Assembly (NCBI GenBank): GCA_964036045.1
Contig: OZ038389.1
Location: 35,792,912 to 35,856,911, forward strand
Direction: 5' to 3'
DNA from: Eutreptiella sp. 'Long Island Sound 2002'
Taxonomy: Eukaryota > Euglenozoa > Euglenophyceae > Eutreptiales > Eutreptiaceae
Length of the DNA: 64,000 nucleotides
Shown: piece by piece, positions 18,210-28,641 of the stretch
Layout: every line of letters starts with the position of its first letter
Position numbering within the stretch: position 1 is the stretch's first letter
Position numbers and translations under genes: made by a program
The notes under the pieces: generated by a model
Told to the model about the DNA's origin: nothing
Database searches by the model: none
What the model saw: the letters and a program-made list of their open reading frames with translations, nothing else

Positions 18210-20359
18210 TCCCATGACGGTGTTTTAGCTCTCTTCCTCATAATTTCCTTGGTAGCGGGGTCCATCCATGAGTTTGCATGATCTCCATAAGGACCAACTT
18301 CTTTTCCCAACAACGTGGGCTCAGCTGATGTTGCCTGATGTTGGTCCGTCCCCGGAGGCAACTGCACTTCCTGGAATGCAATACCTGTTCCAACTCCCAT
18401 CGGTGTTATCCGCGTGCGTCTTCCACTTCTCGTGGCAGCTGTATCCAACGCCAAGGCTGGTACGAACCCTCCATCTTTAAAGTAGGGTTCTGTTTGCAAC
18501 CACCGGATATCATCATCCTGGCGATATCCAGGGACTGATGCCCGCTCAGGTTCAACAGGTCCTGGTACCCACCAATCAGGCGGTTCTTGCACTGTCCTCT
18601 TTGTGTTGCGACTCGCATAACGGCCACCGTTGTGTCGACCCGAATGTTCTTCCCAACCGGCTTCTTTATCTACCTCCCTGCGGCCCTCAAAAGTACATAC
18701 TTGCTGCACTTTGTGTGCCAGCAGATCCATATTTCGCTGCAACTTCTCTTCACCAGCCCTGATGTGCTCCTTCAACTGATCAAAGTTCCACTTCGTATGC
18801 TCATCTCTTCTCTCCAGCACCTCCACAAACTCCTTCCACACTTCGTCAACCCCTTGAGTGTCTCCAATGCCCGGGCTCGGACCGTGTTTGGGACTGGCTG
18901 CAGCTTGCGCCAACATTTGGTCAACTCGCTGCAGTTTTGTGCGTTTGGAGTGAAGATCACCTGTGGCAGTGAACTCCTTCAGTACCTGTTCATATTGTGA
19001 TCCCATCTGTTCCTTCATCCCCCGTTGTACCTCGGTCAGCTTCAGGTCCCAGGAAGTTTGCATCTGGCTCTGTGCCTCTTGAATTTGTCCCGGCACCCGC
19101 TGTCGTATCTCCAGCATCTCGGTCTTTCCTTGCTGCGCGGTGCTGTCAATTCTTTTGGCATTGTCCTCGAATCTGTCCGAACATCCCTGTTGCATTTTCT
19201 TGATTTGGTCACGTACCTGTGCAACCTCCGCTCGCTCAGATTGAATCACCTCCTGGACATGTACCAGTTTCTGCTGCACTCCTTGATATTCCTTCTCCAG
19301 CTTGCCTCCATTCTCCGTAATGCTGTGCAATTGTTCTTTCAACTTCCGCACCTTTTCCTTGGTGAACATCTGTTGGTGTCTAGTCTCCTTGGGTCGTGTG
19401 TCATGCTCTCGTATCGCGAGTACTGCTGCTCTGCACTCCTTCGCCAAATCCTGCATCTTGGGCATGAGATCCTGTGCATTTCCAAGCACCCGTGTCGCCA
19501 CCCTCTCCTGGCTTCCCACTCTGGCCATCAAGTCCTCACTCGCCACGGACATCTCATGCATCTTGTTTCCATGGTCCCGCACCGTCTCCGCAACCAGGGC
19601 AGTCATCTCCGTCACCTGGGTTTGCATCCGTTTTTCGATGGCCTGGACCTCCGAACATGCACGAGTAACTTCCTTTTGCACCTTTTGCTGCTCTCCCACA
19701 GATTGATGAAAGGTCTGCTCCGTTTTTCTCACTTGATCTGCCAGACTCTGCATTCGGCTCACGCGTTGCTCTTCCAAGGCCCCATCGCCCCGTCTTGTTT
19801 TACTCTCCCCCGCGGACACATGTGGTCGTTGATCTACACGCCGTTCAACTTGCAAGATCCATTTCTCCAACTTAGCGTTATCCTTCATAAAGTGCTCCTT
19901 CATGTTGTCAGTAATTGTATCCAATTCTTTAAGCCACTCCTCCTGTCGCTTCATTTGAACTTGCACTTCATACGCCTTCGCACCTTCCTCTACTTTGCGT
20001 GTCATCACTTCCATTTGACGTTGTATTTTTCCCAAAGAGTCCTTGGTCTTATTGGATGTCTCTCCGTGTAGCTTTTGATGACCCAACTTCTCGTCTTGAA
20101 TTTGTTCACAAACCTGGTTGATCCTAGTGTTCACGGAATTTCGAAGTTCTTGAACTTCACGAGCGATGTGTGCATTCCCTTCCTTGTATTCCGTTTCCAC
20201 ACGCTCGAAATCCCTTTTGAATTCTGGATCAATACCTTCAACTCTTCGCTTCATCAACCCGACTTGGTCATTGATCTCCGCCACTTCTTGCATGCTCCTC
20301 GGGCTTTTGTTGATTCTTCTGAGCTGATCCACCTCTTCCTTTCCATTTCTTCCTTCCAC
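18197..20359 (-). CDS. Long coiled-coil segment of gag (A, unit 2)
   Basis: Over 700 residues dominated by heptad-like Gln/Glu/Lys/Arg-rich helices (for example VQELRNSVNTRINQVCEQI and EKVRKLKEQLHSITENGGKL), with few prolines until residue about 560, then a Pro/Gly-rich C-terminus ending SWMDPATKEIMRKRAKTP, where capsid begins. It is in the same frame as the capsid on the other side of the insertion. This is far longer than the usual gypsy gag N-terminus. It might scaffold particle assembly; alternatively it could be a host coiled-coil gene captured by the element. Confidence 0.65.
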
Positions 20360-21023
20360 TCCCCGAATTTCTCATTTGTCATCTTTATCGTATTCAAACG
20401 CTCCTCATCGATATTCGTTGTCTTCAATTGGTCCCGAATTTGCCGCAAATCTCCTTTCATTTCCTCAACCGTCGCCGTCTCAATGGTTTGTACCCTTGTC
20501 TCCAACGCCCGCATACTCGCTTTTCTAACCCGCATACGTGATGTGACCTCCTCTATATGTATGCCCGGCGCCGATGTTCTCGTTGATGTCGACTTCGGTT
20601 TCGGCATCATCATTTTCTTGATGATCTTGGAGATCATGGTCTCCAAATCTCCCGTCATGAACACCGTGTCATGAACATCATGCTCGCGCCCTCTTTTCTT
20701 TTGCGTTGGATAATCCATTCTTTTCTCTCCCTTGGACTTCTCGTGCACCACAAAGCTCACACGACGATTCACCATCTCTTCTTCGTCCTTGTCCATGTCA
20801 TGTGATGGGGAATGACGAACCGACAAACCAACGGACGACGACTTCACGGGGGTTGGGGTCACCGACCCCAAAAAACGTTCAAACTCCTCATCGGAAATGA
20901 CTTGCGCGGAGTTTGCGCAATTTGATGTGGCGCAGAACCAAACGAACTGCTACCATGTAATGTACTTGTGCTATCTTTACTAACACGTTCCATTGTAGCT
21001 TCACTATCGCTAATGGGCTCCAT
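20254..21023 (-). pseudogene. N-terminus of family A gag, frameshifted
   Basis: A plausible start is ATG at 21023-21021 (MEPISDSEATMERVSK). The frame changes near 20900, where ISDEEFERFLGSVTPTP continues in the next phase, and again between 20359 and 20254, where EWKEEMERK passes into DQLRRINKSPRSMQEV. Downstream is basic and helical. The text is coherent across the shifts, so these are recent one-base changes in a once continuous frame. Confidence 0.55.
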
Positions 21024-22344
21024 TTTGAAATAAAAATGAATCTCCTTTTACAATAAAAATCGAAAATAACTCCCACCTCAATCGAGACCCCTGACACTCA
21101 ACAAGACAACAAAATGACTGAAAGCGTACTTGAATGAGTCCCACGATCCGTGTTTGAAGAAGCTCCACTTCCCAATTAGTTTAGGGATGAACTCGGAGTT
21201 GAATTGAATTGACTTGAATTGAATTTGATTAATTCAATTCATAGAATATTGTAAATACACGATCCTGCACAACAAAGGAGCAGACACATGTGCAAAACAC
21301 AATCAAGCCTTCTCTCTTAATGCAAGGAGAAGCGAACTCTCTTATATAATAACTATTCTACACGAAGGCGAGTCTTCCCCAAACGATTATCCTTGCAACA
21401 AATGTCATATGTCAATGAATCTAAAGTCATATGCACATCATGTTTGAAAGACCACATGACAAAATGACATTGCAAGCAAAGTACATGTGTTCGGTGATTC
21501 TCTCATCGAAATCCACCTTTGCAATGGAATATGGAAATGCAAAGACACAAGGAAAGAGAGGAGAGAGAAGTAACGAAGACATAGTAAGGTAAACTGACGG
21601 AAAAGCTTGGCGATCAATCTTCGCATGCTGTAGACAAGCTGTCTGTAAACGGAAGCCCCCTATCCAAGGGCACCGAGGGGAGGAGCGAGGGGGTGACCCT
21701 ACACGAACCTATAAAAGGCGACGGATAACTAGTGGAAGCGAGGGTACCCTTGGAAGGGGAAGTGGGGTTAAAGCTCGCTTACACTACTTATCCTCGTGCA
21801 GGATCTAGTAAAGCCGAAGGCTTTTGAAACACGTTTAAAACTCTCCGAAGGTGGTAGACATACTAACGCTGGCAAAATCAACTGACAAAACCGACGACAA
21901 CAAACAACGAACGCAACTACACATAACACTCAACCATAACTCAACTTGACAGTAGACGACCCCGTAGGTATCTAAGTGAGCGCGCTACGCACGCAAACTA
22001 CACAACTACACTCGCCATTCGTGAAAAGAGAGAGAGAGTGCGAAAAAGAGAGAGAGGCGAAAGGAGGTGTTTCACTCCATGTACCCTGGAATCTCATTTG
22101 CTTCTCGCACCTGTCAGTGAAGCAGCATTGGAGTCCGAACGATCCATGCAACTCGCTGACTATTAAAAGATTCGAAATTTAACTGTAAATTTTCCTTTCT
22201 TCTCTCTTCATTCCTGACAATCTCTGGTCGTCGCGACTTACATTCCTGTAGCGCGGCCCTCAGGCGCGACGATCTGTCTGCAATCAGCGGCCATCTGTCA
22301 GTATTCTACAGCGATCTGTCGGCATTCAGTACTACACATTACAA
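21024..22344. other. Gene-free stretch; possible 5' region of family A
   Basis: No convincing coding sequence. It holds a perfect 11-bp inverted repeat with a 5-base loop (21215-21225 and 21231-21241, TGAATTGAATT arms), a minus-strand TATA-like ATTATATAAG at 21350-21341 that is 320 bp upstream of the gag ATG, a plus-strand CTATAAAAGG at 21709-21718 with no gene close behind it, and a GA-rich tract near 22029-22058. A 5' LTR of family A could lie here but no partner copy exists in the window to prove it. Confidence 0.4.
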
Positions 22345-22986
22345 TGTCTGAAACCCAACAACAAGGCAACAGTTCACCAGCGACTCGTCAAACGTACCGC
22401 AGGCACTCTGGGTCGTGTTGTGCCCAATGAAACAAGGGCCACCAATGCAGATTTCCGACCAAAGATCAGATACAGAGCTCCGGCTCAAAAAAGGTTCTGA
22501 ATCTCCTCCCTAACACCCCTGACCCAGATCCCACACTTCACCAAAAAGCATGCAAATGGCATTCCAGGCCCAGACACACTGCATTCAGTGACAACAACTT
22601 TTAGACCGCACTGAACTGGGAGAGCGGTCATGCAGATGCCCCCGGCCCTGAGTGCTGTACGGTGCAGGTGTGTCTGATGTCCGAAACCCAACAACAAGGC
22701 AACAGTTCACAAGCGACTCGTCAAACGTACCGCAGGCACTCTGGGTCGTGTTGTGCCCAATGAAACAAGCTCCACCAATGCAGATTTCCGACCAAAGATC
22801 AGATACAGAGCTCCGGCTCAAAAAAGGTTCTGAATCTCCTCCGTAACACCCCTGACCCAGATCCCACACTTCACCAAAAAGCATGCAGATGGCATTCCAG
22901 GCCCAGACACACTGCATTCAGTGACAACAACCTTTGGACCGTACTGAACTGGGACAGCGGTCATGCAGATGCCGCCACCCCTGAGA
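22345..22986 (+). repeat. Tandem duplication, 333-bp period
   Basis: Copy 1 is 22345-22677 (starts TGTCTGAAACCCAACAAC), copy 2 is 22678-22986 (starts TGTCCGAAACCCAACAAC) and is truncated by the tRNA-like repeat that follows. The copies are about 95% alike by eye. The short antisense open frames inside are not coding. May be part of a satellite. Confidence 0.8.
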
Positions 22987-23771
22987 GTAAGAAAAAGTGC
23001 CCTTCCAATGCTTTGAGGCATACTTAAGTTGTATTAGAGATGCACTGAGCACACAGGCCTTTCTATCTTAGTATTGGCCCAACCAAAAGTGGTGATAACA
23101 CATTTTGACCTATGGAACCAAACACCAAATCAGGATATGGAGTGGACCCCTTAATCCCCTATCAATGTGAGGCGATTCATCTTTTCCTGAGTCAACTGAG
23201 AACTGACATATCCAGGGCAGAGCCTATGAATTTATCTATGTTTTCTCATGAATTCTTAGCTGTCCTAGTGGTATGCACCCTAGGGGGCTGGGCACCTCTT
23301 TTTGAGAGGTCCTGGGTTCAATTCCTGGTCAGCCTAGCTAAGTAGGAAGATGCCATGTGACATGGCAGTGACCTCATCGCCACATGCCCTGCCACCTCAG
23401 CACATATGGGACCCAAAACAAAGAGTGCACATCTCCTGAGATGGCACCATGGAGATTGAGTGACCATGGGGCAGTTTTCCAACTCTTTTTCCAACACATT
23501 TCAGCTATCTTTGTGAATATGCAATCAGATGTGCCTTGAGTTGCAGTTTCTGTGAATACTCTTTCATCTTTCACTGTTTACACTGCAGCCCTTCATGCTT
23601 TGATCCTGATTCTCTTCTACTTGCTTATCTCTGGCTTGGGCTATCCTGGATTGGTTGTATTTCAGCAAACAGGACATTTTCCTCATCAGAAACAAGCAGC
23701 AGGAAACCCTACACCAGCAGCAAGCAGCAGGAGAGGCACAAACACAGTGTTGAAATCACCATAAAACCTTC
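22985..23771 (+). repeat. Interspersed repeat with tRNA-like head, copy 1
   Basis: About 787 bp, from AGTAAGAAAAAGTGC to ATAAAACCTT. Two more copies lie on the minus strand at 42539-43332 (full) and 41981-42538 (5'-truncated). Contains a tRNA-like segment with a B-box (GGTTCAATTCC). Internal polymerase III promoter plus scattered copies suggests a SINE or a SINE-headed composite. Ends directly before the leader of element B copy 1. Confidence 0.7.
23255..23342 (+). other. tRNA-like segment of the repeat (copy 1)
   Basis: 88 nt closed by CTTAGCT/AGCTAAG. It includes a D-arm-like CCTAG...CTAGG, a hairpin ACCTC-TTTTTGA-GAGGT resembling an anticodon arm, and a T-arm with GGTTCAATTCC. Spacing is abnormal for a working tRNA (nine extra bases before the anticodon-like arm, one-base variable region), so I read it as a tRNA-derived promoter head. 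Confidence 0.55.
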
Positions 23772-23872
23772 TGGTAGCAAGAGGCAGACTGTCTCTGTGT
23801 ACCGGCAGCAACCCCGTGCCGTACATCCAGTGCGCCGAGATCATTCATATATAAGCAGAAGGGCGAACGAAG

Positions 23873-25627
23873 ATGGACACAAAGAAAGAGGACACCGACG
23901 TGAAGACAGCGCCCGAGGCACCAGCAATGCCAGCACCTGGTGAACCTGGACCTGGACCCGGCGCTGTACCCTCGGAGCCCTTACATGGGCCAGTGGACGT
24001 GGCGGAGGATTCGTTGGAAGGACTCCAGTCGGCCTTCCGGGCCCTCTCAGTCGAGGAGGTGGTCACTCATCCTGTGAAGAGGAAGAGAGGAAGCGAGAAG
24101 GATGCTGGAGAAAGCATAGCAGACGAAGGAGAAGACCAAGGGCACGACCTGAAGAATGATCCTACCTTGGAAGGCGCACCAAGCGCTTCTGGCCTCCACG
24201 CATCACCCTCTCCTATAACCACCACACTCCCAATTCCAGACCCAGCCGCTGCAACATCCACACCCATAACCAACCCGCCCGTGGCAGAGGGCACAGGCGT
24301 TACTGGTATGCCTACCTACCCTGCCTATCGTTTGGGCCCACCTACCGCTGCGTTTCCTGAGGCAACTACTGCCAGTGAGCCGGTGGCCTCCAGTTCTGCG
24401 CCGCGATGGTATGCGGCTGACTATCACCATCCTCTACCCGCTACGGGAACCCATGTGGATGTTCCTGGGTATGCAACCTTGAGTGGGTTGAGGAGAGGAC
24501 CTGAGTCTCTTGGAGGCAGGAGTAGAGGATCGGGGAGATCCTCCAACAGGTCACTGACGCGGTCGAAGATCAACGAGGTGCTCCGAGGAGCCACCTCTAA
24601 AATTGTTGGCGACCTCACTCAAGAGATTCGAGAGAAACTGGAGCCCCTGATGATACCGCCCCAAGCGTCACCTACCACGGTGGGAGTGTCACCCCATCGA
24701 GTACAGGCCAACCACCTGGTTGCAGGGCTGACAAACACCCTGGGGAGCCTGAGGAGCCGACCGATGCCGACCCCTGCAGCGATACCGAGAAGCCCTTTCG
24801 TACCGAGAACGGCCCAGCCGCCCTACAGCCACGTGACGAATTCTACGAGAGCCGAGCTGGACCGGCTGGGGCTGACAGCCTTGAGGGCAATGGGTGACGT
24901 GGAGCCCTATGGCTCTAGTGATCTAGGCGGAGACCCCTCCGATGATGAGCCGCCGTCGATGACTTCTGCTTTGCCCTCGGAGGAGGACGACCTGGAGGAC
25001 CCCGAGAACCCAAGTGGGAAGAAGAAGAAGAAGAAGAGGAAGACCCGACGCCCTGAGGGACGCAGGTCTCAGGAGGCTAAGGCTATTGCCACCTCCAAGA
25101 TCGTGGTGAACCTGCCTGAGTTCACAGTCAAGGACCTCAGCGAGTTCGCTGAGAATGTTGGCCGGTTTCTCCGATTGACCGGCCAAACCCACGCTAGTGG
25201 ACTGGTCAAGTGCGATCTGCTCCTGCAGTGCTGCAAGATCAAGTACCTGGAGAAGCAGGTCAGACGGATCGTGACTAGATCCGCCACCTTTGCCCGTGTG
25301 TTGGTTGCCTTGGAGAGGCAGTACCTGACCTATGAAACCGACCTCTCCATCAGGGCTGAGATCCAGAACCTGCCTGTGCTGCCCAACAACCCCAAACCTG
25401 GCAGGGTCTCTGAGCTGTTGGCTGACCTGGATCACTGGGCTGGACGATTGACGCCCGGTTCCTACAGCAGCAACGACCTGCTCTTCTGGTTGGTGGCTAA
25501 GCTCCCTCGAGAGCTGTGGGACGAGTGCCGTTCAACGGCAGAGCGCAAGGCTAGATCCCTCCGCTACGAGGATCTATGTGTGCTACTCCCTAGCTGGCGC
25601 TGGAGAAGGAGAGCGACCAGCACCTGA
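23873..25627 (+). CDS. Gag, N-terminal and capsid part (B, copy 1)
   Basis: 584 residues in one frame. A Pro/Ala-rich N-terminus, a Lys-rich stretch (about residue 385), then a helical capsid-like block (VVNLPEFTVKDLSEFAENVG, CCKIKYLEKQVRRIV, LPRELWDECR). The last 20 residues are out of phase: near 25590 the true sequence passes into the frame that carries the zinc knuckle. ATG is preceded by CGAAG, an acceptable eukaryotic start context; it lies 100 bp after the putative leader start. Confidence 0.75.
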   Translation: MDTKKEDTDVKTAPEAPAMPAPGEPGPGPGAVPSEPLHGPVDVAEDSLEGLQSAFRALSVEEVVTHPVKRKRGSEKDAGESIADEGEDQGHDLKNDPTLEGAPSASGLHASPSPITTTLPIPDPAAATSTPITNPPVAEGTGVTGMPTYPAYRLGPPTAAFPEATTASEPVASSSAPRWYAADYHHPLPATGTHVDVPGYATLSGLRRGPESLGGRSRGSGRSSNRSLTRSKINEVLRGATSKIVGDLTQEIREKLEPLMIPPQASPTTVGVSPHRVQANHLVAGLTNTLGSLRSRPMPTPAAIPRSPFVPRTAQPPYSHVTNSTRAELDRLGLTALRAMGDVEPYGSSDLGGDPSDDEPPSMTSALPSEEDDLEDPENPSGKKKKKKRKTRRPEGRRSQEAKAIATSKIVVNLPEFTVKDLSEFAENVGRFLRLTGQTHASGLVKCDLLLQCCKIKYLEKQVRRIVTRSATFARVLVALERQYLTYETDLSIRAEIQNLPVLPNNPKPGRVSELLADLDHWAGRLTPGSYSSNDLLFWLVAKLPRELWDECRSTAERKARSLRYEDLCVLLPSWRWRRRATST

Positions 25628-26370
25628 ACAACTACCGTCCTGGAGGTGGAGGCTCTGGAAGCCATGGCAAAGGGTACCAAGGATCCAGACCTGGGCAGGG
25701 AACTACCCCCAAACACGCCCACGCCCGCATCATGGAGAACGTCAAGGAGCTCTTCTGGTGTGATGCCAGAGACGAGCAGGGCCACCTGCAGCACGCCCCT
25801 GACTGCGAGCAGCGAGACTGCTTCGTAGTCCAGGGGAAGCAGCAGGAGAAGAACACCGGCGCCAAGGCGAAGCTGCCGGATCATTACAGGTGCACCATCA
25901 CATGTGCCTTCTGTGGGAAGAGGAAGCACTACGAGGATGAGTGCTACCATAAGCAGCGCCTATCGGCGAAGCTTAAGGGTGAAGATCCTGGCAAAGGCTC
26001 TGGCAAAGGTGGAGGCAAAGGCAAAGGCAACGACTCGGGCAAGGGCAAGTCGAAAGGACGTGGACAAGGGCAAGACATCAGTCAAGGTGGACGAGGAGGA
26101 GGCGCTAACCGCCAGCCCGCCAAGGACAACAAGAACACCGAGAAGAACGGAGGGGACCCCAACCCTAATCCAGGGGGGAGCTCCGAGCCATCTGGAGGGC
26201 AGTCTGGTCCTACCACACGCTCACAGACGCAGGCCCAGAAAGAACAAGGAGCCAAGCGGGAGCACGAAGGTGGTGATGACGGCAACACTAAGAAGAGAAG
26301 CCGTTTCATGAGGTTGGCCCGCAAGCTGCGGAACAAGGGGTTCGAGGTGACCTGTCCCGCGGAGTTCTGA
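25594..26370 (+). pseudogene. Gag nucleocapsid part (B, copy 1)
   Basis: Open in the pol frame from 25594. Contains one canonical zinc knuckle CAFCGKRKHYEDEC and a preceding Cys/His-rich segment (WCDARDEQGHLQHAPDC). A Gly/Lys-rich and Gln-rich tail follows. Ends at TGA 26368-26370, beyond which the same frame continues without another stop into the protease. Confidence 0.75.
26368..26370 (+). other. Single in-frame TGA between gag and protease (B)
   Basis: Codons TTC TGA GGG GGA. Nucleocapsid and protease share one frame and only this codon separates them. Confidence 0.6.
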
Positions 26371-27363
26371 GGGGGATCCTCCGGTGGCACCCAAGACCTC
26401 GTTTTTTGGGTACGTATCCGACTAGGGGGACGTGAATACCTGGGGGTATTGGATACTGGCGCCACCATATCTATAGTGGCCAAGAAAATTTTACCTTGTG
26501 GGAGCCTGAAGAACACCATGACCATCGCGGCTATACGAATAGGGGATGGACATGTGGTGCACAGCTGCTGGGACTGTGAAGTGGAGGTACCTATGGGCTC
26601 CCAGACTATCGCCCATCGGTTCTATGTGATGGACACTGAGGCCTTCGACTTTGTATTGGGGACTGACTTCTTCGTGCAGCACTCCCAGATACGATCCCTG
26701 ACGCTGCAAGCGCCTTACCTCCTCTACGTGGACCACGGCAGTGGCAGAGAGTCTGTGCCACTGGAGCAGTCGGAACATACCTCGAGTTACCTGAGGCTAT
26801 CGAAGGAGGAGCCCTCGAACAGGATGGCGGCCTCCAAAACTGAGGACTATCAACTATTGGGGGAAGTCCTAGACCAAGGTCTGAAGGAGTTGGGTTACTC
26901 TAGAGAAGACCTGAGTGTGGAGTTGTTCGCCAGCGACAAGCAGCATGTACTGGACCTTTACTGCAGCAAGGGGAAGAACTGCAGCTACAAATTTTACCGG
27001 CCCTCTTTCAGGATGGCCTACGGGAACCCCAGGTTCAGTGAACTGGGGAAGGTCCTGACCAAGGTGGCCTTGGAACGTTCCCGTATGGTCCTGTGTTCCC
27101 CCGATTGGGGAGCCCATGGGGGCAACGAGTACTGGCGAAACCTCCTGGACAGGCTGACTATCAGCTCTGTTCGGTTACCTGATGAGGCCATCTACGTGCC
27201 TCCGGGGCGTAAGACGCCTATTTGGAAACCCGGATGGGGGAGTATGCTCAGCGTGGTGGACGGAGGTCTTACCTCCATCCCCTGGGAGGCATTGGACCGG
27301 ACAGTGGTCCAGGCTATACAACGAGAAAGCGATGGACTCGCCTTGGGTGACTTGAAGGATTGA
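26371..27363 (+). CDS. Protease and Dam-like domain (B, copy 1)
   Basis: Retropepsin active site GVLDTGATISIVAKK near the start, with the paired strand VLGTDFFVQHSQI. From about 26900 a Dam-like block: VELFASDKQHVLDLY (26914 onward), then FRMAYGNPRFSELGKVL (N-P-R-F where phage Dam has N-P-P-Y, 27022-27036), then RMVLCSPDWG. Order and spacing follow those in families A, C and D. The central Pro is Arg, so catalysis is unlikely. Ends at a TGA that interrupts the linker to RT. Confidence 0.6.
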   Translation, partial: GGSSGGTQDLVFWVRIRLGGREYLGVLDTGATISIVAKKILPCGSLKNTMTIAAIRIGDGHVVHSCWDCEVEVPMGSQTIAHRFYVMDTEAFDFVLGTDFFVQHSQIRSLTLQAPYLLYVDHGSGRESVPLEQSEHTSSYLRLSKEEPSNRMAASKTEDYQLLGEVLDQGLKELGYSREDLSVELFASDKQHVLDLYCSKGKNCSYKFYRPSFRMAYGNPRFSELGKVLTKVALERSRMVLCSPDWGAHGGNEYWRNLLDRLTISSVRLPDEAIYVPPGRKTPIWKPGWGSMLSVVDGGLTSIPWEALDRTVVQAIQRESDGLALGDLKD

Positions 27364-28641
27364 CTACGACCTCAAGATGCTATTGAGACTATACCCGGAG
27401 GAGATGAGTACGTTGTGACTGACACCAACGCCCCCAACTCTCCCTGCCATGTACCTGTTGCTGATGGAGTCTCTGAGTGTGGACTATCTGAGCTACCTAG
27501 CTCTATCTAGTCAGGTCACGAAACTGAGCACGACGCCTTCTTCGTGCAGACCTGTGTGGAGAAAGTGGAGAACGCCGAGTACGTCGCCCCACTGAAACCC
27601 CTACTCTCCATGAGGGTGGAAGACCCCGTGGACGAGAAGCTGGACCCTCGATCCAGGCTAAGGGAGTATGTGGACTCCAAGAGGAAGTTGGTGGCGAAAA
27701 AGCCATGCTACGCTAAGCCTACCCGCAGCTCATGGCCACTGAAGCAAGGACGTATGGGAGATCTATCCAAATTGAAGGAGGACCTCGAACAGAAGATCAC
27801 CACCTGGCAAAGAGAGGTAGATCTTAAGCTTATGAAGAGCGTGTGGGGCGCCCATGTGAGGACCCCAGAGGAGGACGACCTCTCGGAGGAATGTGTGTGT
27901 GAACCCGCTCGAGCATGCCTATGTTGCCATCGTCCACCGGAGATGGTTGAACGAGACCTTCTGTATGCCTATCAAGGGCTGAAGGACACTACCAAGGGCG
28001 AAGAGTCGGTGGAGGATCACCTCCCAACATCTATTACGCAGGGGGCAAGCAACTTACACTCTGACGAGGACATGGAGGACAATATCACGCTATTGGATTC
28101 GCGGGTGCAGAAGCTTATAAGGACCTATCTGGAGGTGTTCGGAGAACTACCCCCTCCAGCCTCATGTGACAAGCTGGTACAGATGGACCTCAAGCTGAAA
28201 CCCGAGTTCGTGGGTCACAAGATCCGGAGGAGACCCTACCCAGCTCCTAATAAGCAGGCCGACGAGGTCGAACGACAGATACAAGAATATATCGACGCTG
28301 GCCTAGTCGTGGAGTACAAGGACGGGGACTACCCCCTACACTGCAGCCCCTGTTTCCTGGTGGCTAAACCTAGGTCTACAGCCAAACGGCTGGTAGTGGA
28401 CTACGGAGAGCTGAACAAGAAAACGTTGAACCACTCAGGGTCCATTCCCAATATGGAGTCTACCCTGGAGAAGATAGCCTCCTGTCGCTACAAGACCAAG
28501 ATGGACAAGAGGAGCGGATTCTGGCAAGTGGACCTGACGCCCAACGCTCAGGAGCTACTGGCCTTCATCACCCCTCAGGGGAGGGTGTTCAAGTGGAAGG
28601 TCACGCCATTTGGCGTGGCCAACGCACCCGCTCTATTCTGA
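27364..28641 (+). pseudogene. Linker and N-terminal half of RT (B, copy 1)
   Basis: Same frame, with a TAG at 27508-27510 in the linker. RT motifs: CSPCFLVAKPRSTAKRLVVDYGEL, KMDKRSGFWQVDL with the first catalytic Asp, and FKWKVTPFGVANAPALF. Ends at TGA 28639-28641, where copy 2 has a Gln codon (FQELMNK). Confidence 0.75.

Larger units (their letters stand above)
7167..21023 (-). mobile_element. Family A chromovirus, tandem unit 2 (gag to chromodomain)
   Basis: Minus-strand order: gag N-terminus (21023), coiled-coil gag, 1.5-kb insertion, capsid and zinc knuckles, protease, dUTPase, Dam-like domain, RT-RNase H, integrase, chromodomain, LTR. I find no partner of the 532-bp LTR upstream of the gag, so the 5' LTR is either a different sequence between about 21.1 and 22.3 kb or lost. 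Several frame changes and stops make this copy non-autonomous. Confidence 0.75.

Noticed and set aside
17209-18217. Genes on both strands of the GC-skewed insertion (about 330 codons each)
   Set aside because: Open on several frames simultaneously because of base skew; low-complexity translations with no family features.
18772-20071. Plus-strand 348-codon frame opposite the coiled-coil gag
   Set aside because: Leu/His-rich translation is the reverse complement of Lys/Gln/Glu-rich coiled coil; no independent signal.
20947-20955. Possible PBS (TGGTAGCAG on the minus strand, preceded by CA) marking a 5' LTR of family A
   Set aside because: It lies inside a coherent protein sequence that begins at ATG 21023 (MEPISDSEATMERVSK...TLHGSSS), and the match to initiator tRNA stops after nine bases.
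23772-23785. tRNA-headed repeat as the true 5' LTR of element B
   Set aside because: The repeat does not occur at the 3' end of B copy 1 or copy 2, does not end in CA, and also abuts element D; copy 2 has a different LTR shared with E.
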